Part shown: in pieces, positions 60,815 to 64,000 of the stretch | How the letters are laid out: every line of letters starts with the position of its first letter | Position numbering within the stretch: the first letter of the stretch is position 1 | NCBI GenBank assembly: GCA_964641415.1 | Contig: CAZXMW010000009.1 | Coordinates: forward strand, 24,548 to 88,547 | Length of the DNA: 64,000 bases | From: JAHECW01 sp964641415 | GTDB lineage: Bacteria > Acidobacteriota > Thermoanaerobaculia > Thermoanaerobaculales > Sulfomarinibacteraceae | Direction: 5' to 3' | Program-made: the position numbers and the translations under genes | The notes under the pieces: model-generated | Told to the model about the DNA's origin: nothing | Database searches by the model: none | Seen by the model: the letters and a program-made list of their open reading frames with translations, nothing else

Positions 60815-63721
60815 CTACTGAACGTAAACAGGAACGGTTGTCGGATCCCCAGTCCCGTTGTCGACGACAGATCCGTAAGCCCAGACTTTTCCACCGGAAG
60901 TTCGAACCTCAATGGTCGCGTACCCTATCTGGCAATGGCCGACACCCGCGGAGCTAAAGACATCGTTGACCTGTTTCCACCCATAGGCGGGGACAGACAC
61001 GTCAATGTGGGTTCCCAACTGGGCACCCTGCTCCGAATACAACCTGATGCGGACGTTACAGGACGCACCCTGGTGGTTCATGAACCCAACGTTCGTCCGG
61101 AAAGCTGATGTCTTCTTGAGCAACGGGAGGATCCCCGTGTCACCGGAAGTCAATGTGGCGGATTCGTCATTGCCGGGAAGCGCCTGTCCGAAGGTGCCGT
61201 CGGCTCCTTGGTTGTATGTTCTCGCGATGACCAACACGGGGGTATTGGCGGTGACCTCGATGGCACCGGAGGTACTACCACTCTGATTGAAAAGCGTGAC
61301 CGCCACATCCTCCCATTCTTTGATTCGGTTGTTTTGGAGGGTGTGGGTTCGAGTGATCGCGCCGCCGCTCGTCCGGTATTTGAGGGTCAGATTGGCGGTC
61401 GAACCAGACCGGTTTGTAATGCAGAGAGTCGATCGCCAAGAACTCCCGCCTGCACCGCTCGCGTGAGCGATTCCAGCGACTTGATAGGTGACCGAACCGC
61501 CACCACCTCCACCTGCTGATTGCGAGACGGTGAATGTCTTCCCGGCGATCGTCATCGTCCCGGATCGCGACGCTCCCGAGTTGGCTGCTACAGAGTAGGC
61601 GACCGAGCCAGAACCGTTCCCGTTGGTTCCACTCGTGATGCTGATCCACCCGCTATTCGAAGCGGCGGACCAGGCGCAACCTGCGCTCGTGCTCACGTTT
61701 ACGGTCCCGCTTCCCCCACTCGCCCCAAATGACTTCGTGGTTGGTGAGATCGAATAGCTGCAGCTGGCGGCACCAGACTGGGTGATGGTGAAGTTCTTGC
61801 CGGCGGCTGTAATGCTCCCTGATCGCGAACTGGAACTGCTGTGGGAATCCACGCTGAAAGACACCGTTCCAGTGCCGTTTCCGGACGAACCCGACGTGAT
61901 GTGGATCCACGTTCGGTTGGGCGTCGCATTCCACGTGCAACCAGATTGGGTGTTCACCGAGAACGATCCGCTTCCTCCGCTCGCAGAGAAGCTCGCCGAG
62001 GTGGGGGAAATGCTGTAGGTGCAGGAGACCGGCGGGTTGCCTAGATGAAGTCGCCCGTATCCGTACGTGTTGTCCTTGCCCCCTGGGCCCATGTCGATCG
62101 CGTTCGACTGCAAATAGTTCTTGACCTGGTTCCCCGTCCAACCCGGGTTGGCCGACCAGACCACCGCCGCAGCTCCGGTTGCGTGAGGACATGCGGCAGA
62201 CGTCCCGTTGAAGGAGTACTGTCCGGGCGTTCTTGGGCCGTAGATCGCGGTGGAGACGTTTGCATAGCCTGCGATGTCCGGCTTGGTGATACCCCCGGTC
62301 AGAGAGCCACCAGGTCCGTTGGTGGGACCGCGGGAACTGTAGTCTTCAATGGGATAGGGTGACACTGCGTCGAGCGCGCCAACAGCCAGCGCTGAGGGGC
62401 TATCAGCAGGTACCAAGATCGAACCGGCCGGCACAAGATAACGTGGGCGTCCCTGCGCGTACTCGAGTTCCATGTCAACACTTGGATTCCCGGCATAATG
62501 GAAAACGCCAACACCAAAATATCCGCCCAGAAGAGTCAAATAACTGACATTCTCAACAGGAAGTTGCCCATCCAAACCCGACTGCTCGTCCTCGGAGCAA
62601 CTTACGATTTCGAGATCATATTGGTTCGTCCATCGGTAAAGGCAGAGATCGAGATCTGTTGTCGGGCGATTCCATTGATTCCATACAAGTGTGACGTCAA
62701 TCGTCGAAAGCGCAGAAACCCAAATGGGTGTTGTTCCATCTGTTTCCACAAGATAATTGAGTTCTTCGGACGGGGAAAAGTTCAGCCAGCTATTGGAGTT
62801 GTTGTCGGTCCAATTACCCTGCCAGTGGTTGTCTCCGGAGTTTCCAGCCGAGATCACTACCAGTCCACCCTCTTGGGCAAAATAGTCTACGAGATCGGCG
62901 AGGGGACCTGTCCCGTCTCCTGGAGCCAACGAAAAACCGAGTCCGAAGCCCATCGACATCGTGATGATGTCGACGCCCTGCGAATCCAGCCAGGCACCAG
63001 CGTTGACCATGTCGATGACCGTGGATACCGCGGCCAAGTGCATCTCGGCCACGCCTGGGGCGATGTCATATACGATCTCAGCACATCCTGTTCCGTGCTT
63101 GCTTCCATAGAAGTCTGTGCCGCCAAAGCTCATGCCCCACACTCGCGACGAGTCAGGCAGCTCAGCGCCCATTAGGGAATCAACGCCGGTGTATCCACCG
63201 TCGATGATCCCGATTTTCAAGCCCTGCCCGGTGTACCCAGCGCCGTGCCAAGCCTGGGCGTTCATGGCTTGGAGACCCTCTGTGGTTTGGCCGAGTATCT
63301 TCAAGCTCTGGGTGCTTTCTGGTGCCGGCCCCGAATCAAGGTAGAGAGGGCGGCGCACCGAAATCACGTCGGGGTGATCGTTTAAATCGAGAAGCACAGT
63401 CAACGGCACGAAGGCCTGGACGAAGTCCATTGCAGACGAAATGTGGTGAGCATCCAACGGGGCGAGCCAATGCTCGAGCTCAGTTGCCGAACCAGGCTTT
63501 GCCTGGATCATCACCTGGATCGCCCCTTCCTCCGTCCTAAACCCCGATGCCTCAGCCGCGGCGAGTGGGTCATCGGCGGTTTGGATCTTCCGCAACCCGG
63601 AATCGCATTTGTTGAGCCTGTGCTGGTGCTTGCTGAGTTCACGCATTGGTAGAGGAGGATGCTCTGCGACCGCCACCCCTGCCACAATGCAAATCACCAG
63701 AAATGAAACGATTTTCTTCAT
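60815..63721 (-). CDS. Secreted subtilase with two BACON-like repeats
   Basis: A 968-residue extracellular protease. It has a signal peptide (1-19), a propeptide, then the S8 catalytic domain with Asp174 in GIIDGGY, His209 in SKHGTGCAEIV, Asn294 in SAGNSGD and Ser508 in NGTSAACPHA. An inserted beta segment (residues 300-440) lies between Asn and Ser. Two BACON-like repeats follow (567-649 and 653-735, each with SISPT...GGSG...CAWSA or CTWNA...W), then a Gly linker and a beta-rich C-terminal domain. BACON domains bind carbohydrate or mucin. The ATG at 63721 follows GAGGGGGG. It likely digests external protein. Confidence 0.92.
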   Translation of the reverse strand: MKKIVSFLVICIVAGVAVAEHPPLPMRELSKHQHRLNKCDSGLRKIQTADDPLAAAEASGFRTEEGAIQVMIQAKPGSATELEHWLAPLDAHHISSAMDFVQAFVPLTVLLDLNDHPDVISVRRPLYLDSGPAPESTQSLKILGQTTEGLQAMNAQAWHGAGYTGQGLKIGIIDGGYTGVDSLMGAELPDSSRVWGMSFGGTDFYGSKHGTGCAEIVYDIAPGVAEMHLAAVSTVIDMVNAGAWLDSQGVDIITMSMGFGLGFSLAPGDGTGPLADLVDYFAQEGGLVVISAGNSGDNHWQGNWTDNNSNSWLNFSPSEELNYLVETDGTTPIWVSALSTIDVTLVWNQWNRPTTDLDLCLYRWTNQYDLEIVSCSEDEQSGLDGQLPVENVSYLTLLGGYFGVGVFHYAGNPSVDMELEYAQGRPRYLVPAGSILVPADSPSALAVGALDAVSPYPIEDYSSRGPTNGPGGSLTGGITKPDIAGYANVSTAIYGPRTPGQYSFNGTSAACPHATGAAAVVWSANPGWTGNQVKNYLQSNAIDMGPGGKDNTYGYGRLHLGNPPVSCTYSISPTSASFSASGGSGSFSVNTQSGCTWNATPNRTWIHITSGSSGNGTGTVSFSVDSHSSSSSRSGSITAAGKNFTITQSGAASCSYSISPTTKSFGASGGSGTVNVSTSAGCAWSAASNSGWISITSGTNGNGSGSVAYSVAANSGASRSGTMTIAGKTFTVSQSAGGGGGGSVTYQVAGIAHASGAGGSSWRSTLCITNRSGSTANLTLKYRTSGGAITRTHTLQNNRIKEWEDVAVTLFNQSGSTSGAIEVTANTPVLVIARTYNQGADGTFGQALPGNDESATLTSGDTGILPLLKKTSAFRTNVGFMNHQGASCNVRIRLYSEQGAQLGTHIDVSVPAYGWKQVNDVFSSAGVGHCQIGYATIEVRTSGGKVWAYGSVVDNGTGDPTTVPVYVQ

Positions 63722-64000
63722 GCTGCCCCCCTCGAATTCAGTCGTTCGTTTTCCCAGCGGGCACGAGGGCCTCCGGCAATAGAGAACCCTCGTGTCCAAC
63801 AGAAACATCTAGTCTCGACTGGTTCGTATTGAGATCTTGTATTGTTTTACGTATCAGATGTGACAATTCTTGCCCCCAATCCAAGTCAAGCAAAACGAGT
63901 GCCCGAATTGAGCTCCTCAGGACCGCTCTTTTCTCACGAACCGTGTTTAGACTGAAGTTCCCCGCTGTGTCGGCGCTGTTGAATCCGCGTAATTCCTTGT
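63722..64000. other. Upstream region of the BACON subtilase, no gene seen
   Basis: These 279 bases are AT-rich near 63830-63870, reading toward the subtilase on the minus strand as TTGTCA and, 17 bases on, AATACA. This is a possible weak promoter. No open frame with a ribosome-binding site is visible before the window edge. Confidence 0.3.

Noticed and set aside
37621..64000. A precise attachment-site pair for an integrative element at tRNA-Ala
   Set aside because: No second copy of the tRNA 3' end and no integrase gene could be found by eye to the right, so no element ends can be fixed.

Overview
The window looks like one contig of a GC-rich Gram-negative bacterium, probably from a metagenome assembly because a 100-base run of N sits inside a tandem repeat. 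RND efflux pumps, an Omp85-like barrel, a lipoprotein, two secreted subtilases (one with BACON-like repeats), dodecin and abundant 4-base gene overlaps would fit an Acidobacteriota-type genome. That placement is only an inference, because no rRNA or phylogenetic marker comparison was possible.

Bases 1-37.5 kb are ordinary chromosome. The region holds the end of an Mrp antiporter operon (mrpE, mrpF). Next comes an anaerobic trans-4-hydroxyproline cluster: the glycyl radical enzyme HypD, its activase HypE and a PLP dehydratase. A SAM hydrolase/GNAT pair is followed by a hexanucleotide tandem repeat with the assembly gap, an aldehyde dehydrogenase, and a three-gene RND efflux operon behind a large dyad. 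Then come glycerate kinase, a phosphoglycolate-type phosphatase and a transketolase-like enzyme; a DUF885 lipoprotein; a subtilase; a pentapeptide-repeat protein coupled to an outer-membrane barrel; and a PolX-like protein whose polymerase site looks dead. A signalling run follows (HD-GYP, TPR, roadblock, FtsY), then flavin genes (ribD, ribE, an unknown coupled gene, dodecin).

A tRNA-Ala(CGC) at 37.6 kb, followed by a perfect 43-base hairpin, marks a change. From there to the right edge the sequence is visibly less GC-rich and carries accessory genes: a HigB/HigA-ImmA toxin-antitoxin pair, two small genes behind a structured leader, and a ten-gene minus-strand operon (40.1-56.2 kb). This operon is a BREX type 3 phage-defence system: brxF, brxC, pglXI, brxHII, pglZ, brxA. 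Four extra genes are built into it by exact start/stop coupling: a 162-aa protein, a DUF1828-like protein, a 103-aa low-complexity protein and an OLD-family ATPase/Toprim nuclease. A GIY-YIG nuclease is divergent from the operon. An intact ISNCY-like insertion sequence (1677 bp, 13-bp inverted repeats, 7-bp target duplication) follows, then an M48 membrane protease, a small unknown gene and a secreted BACON subtilase.

The best candidate for something undescribed is the BREX-3 operon with its internal accessory genes. Secondary candidates are the hairpins sharing TTTTCGC/GCGAAAA arms at 34.2, 37.2 and 37.7 kb, the unknown gene overlapping ribE, and the PolX-like protein.
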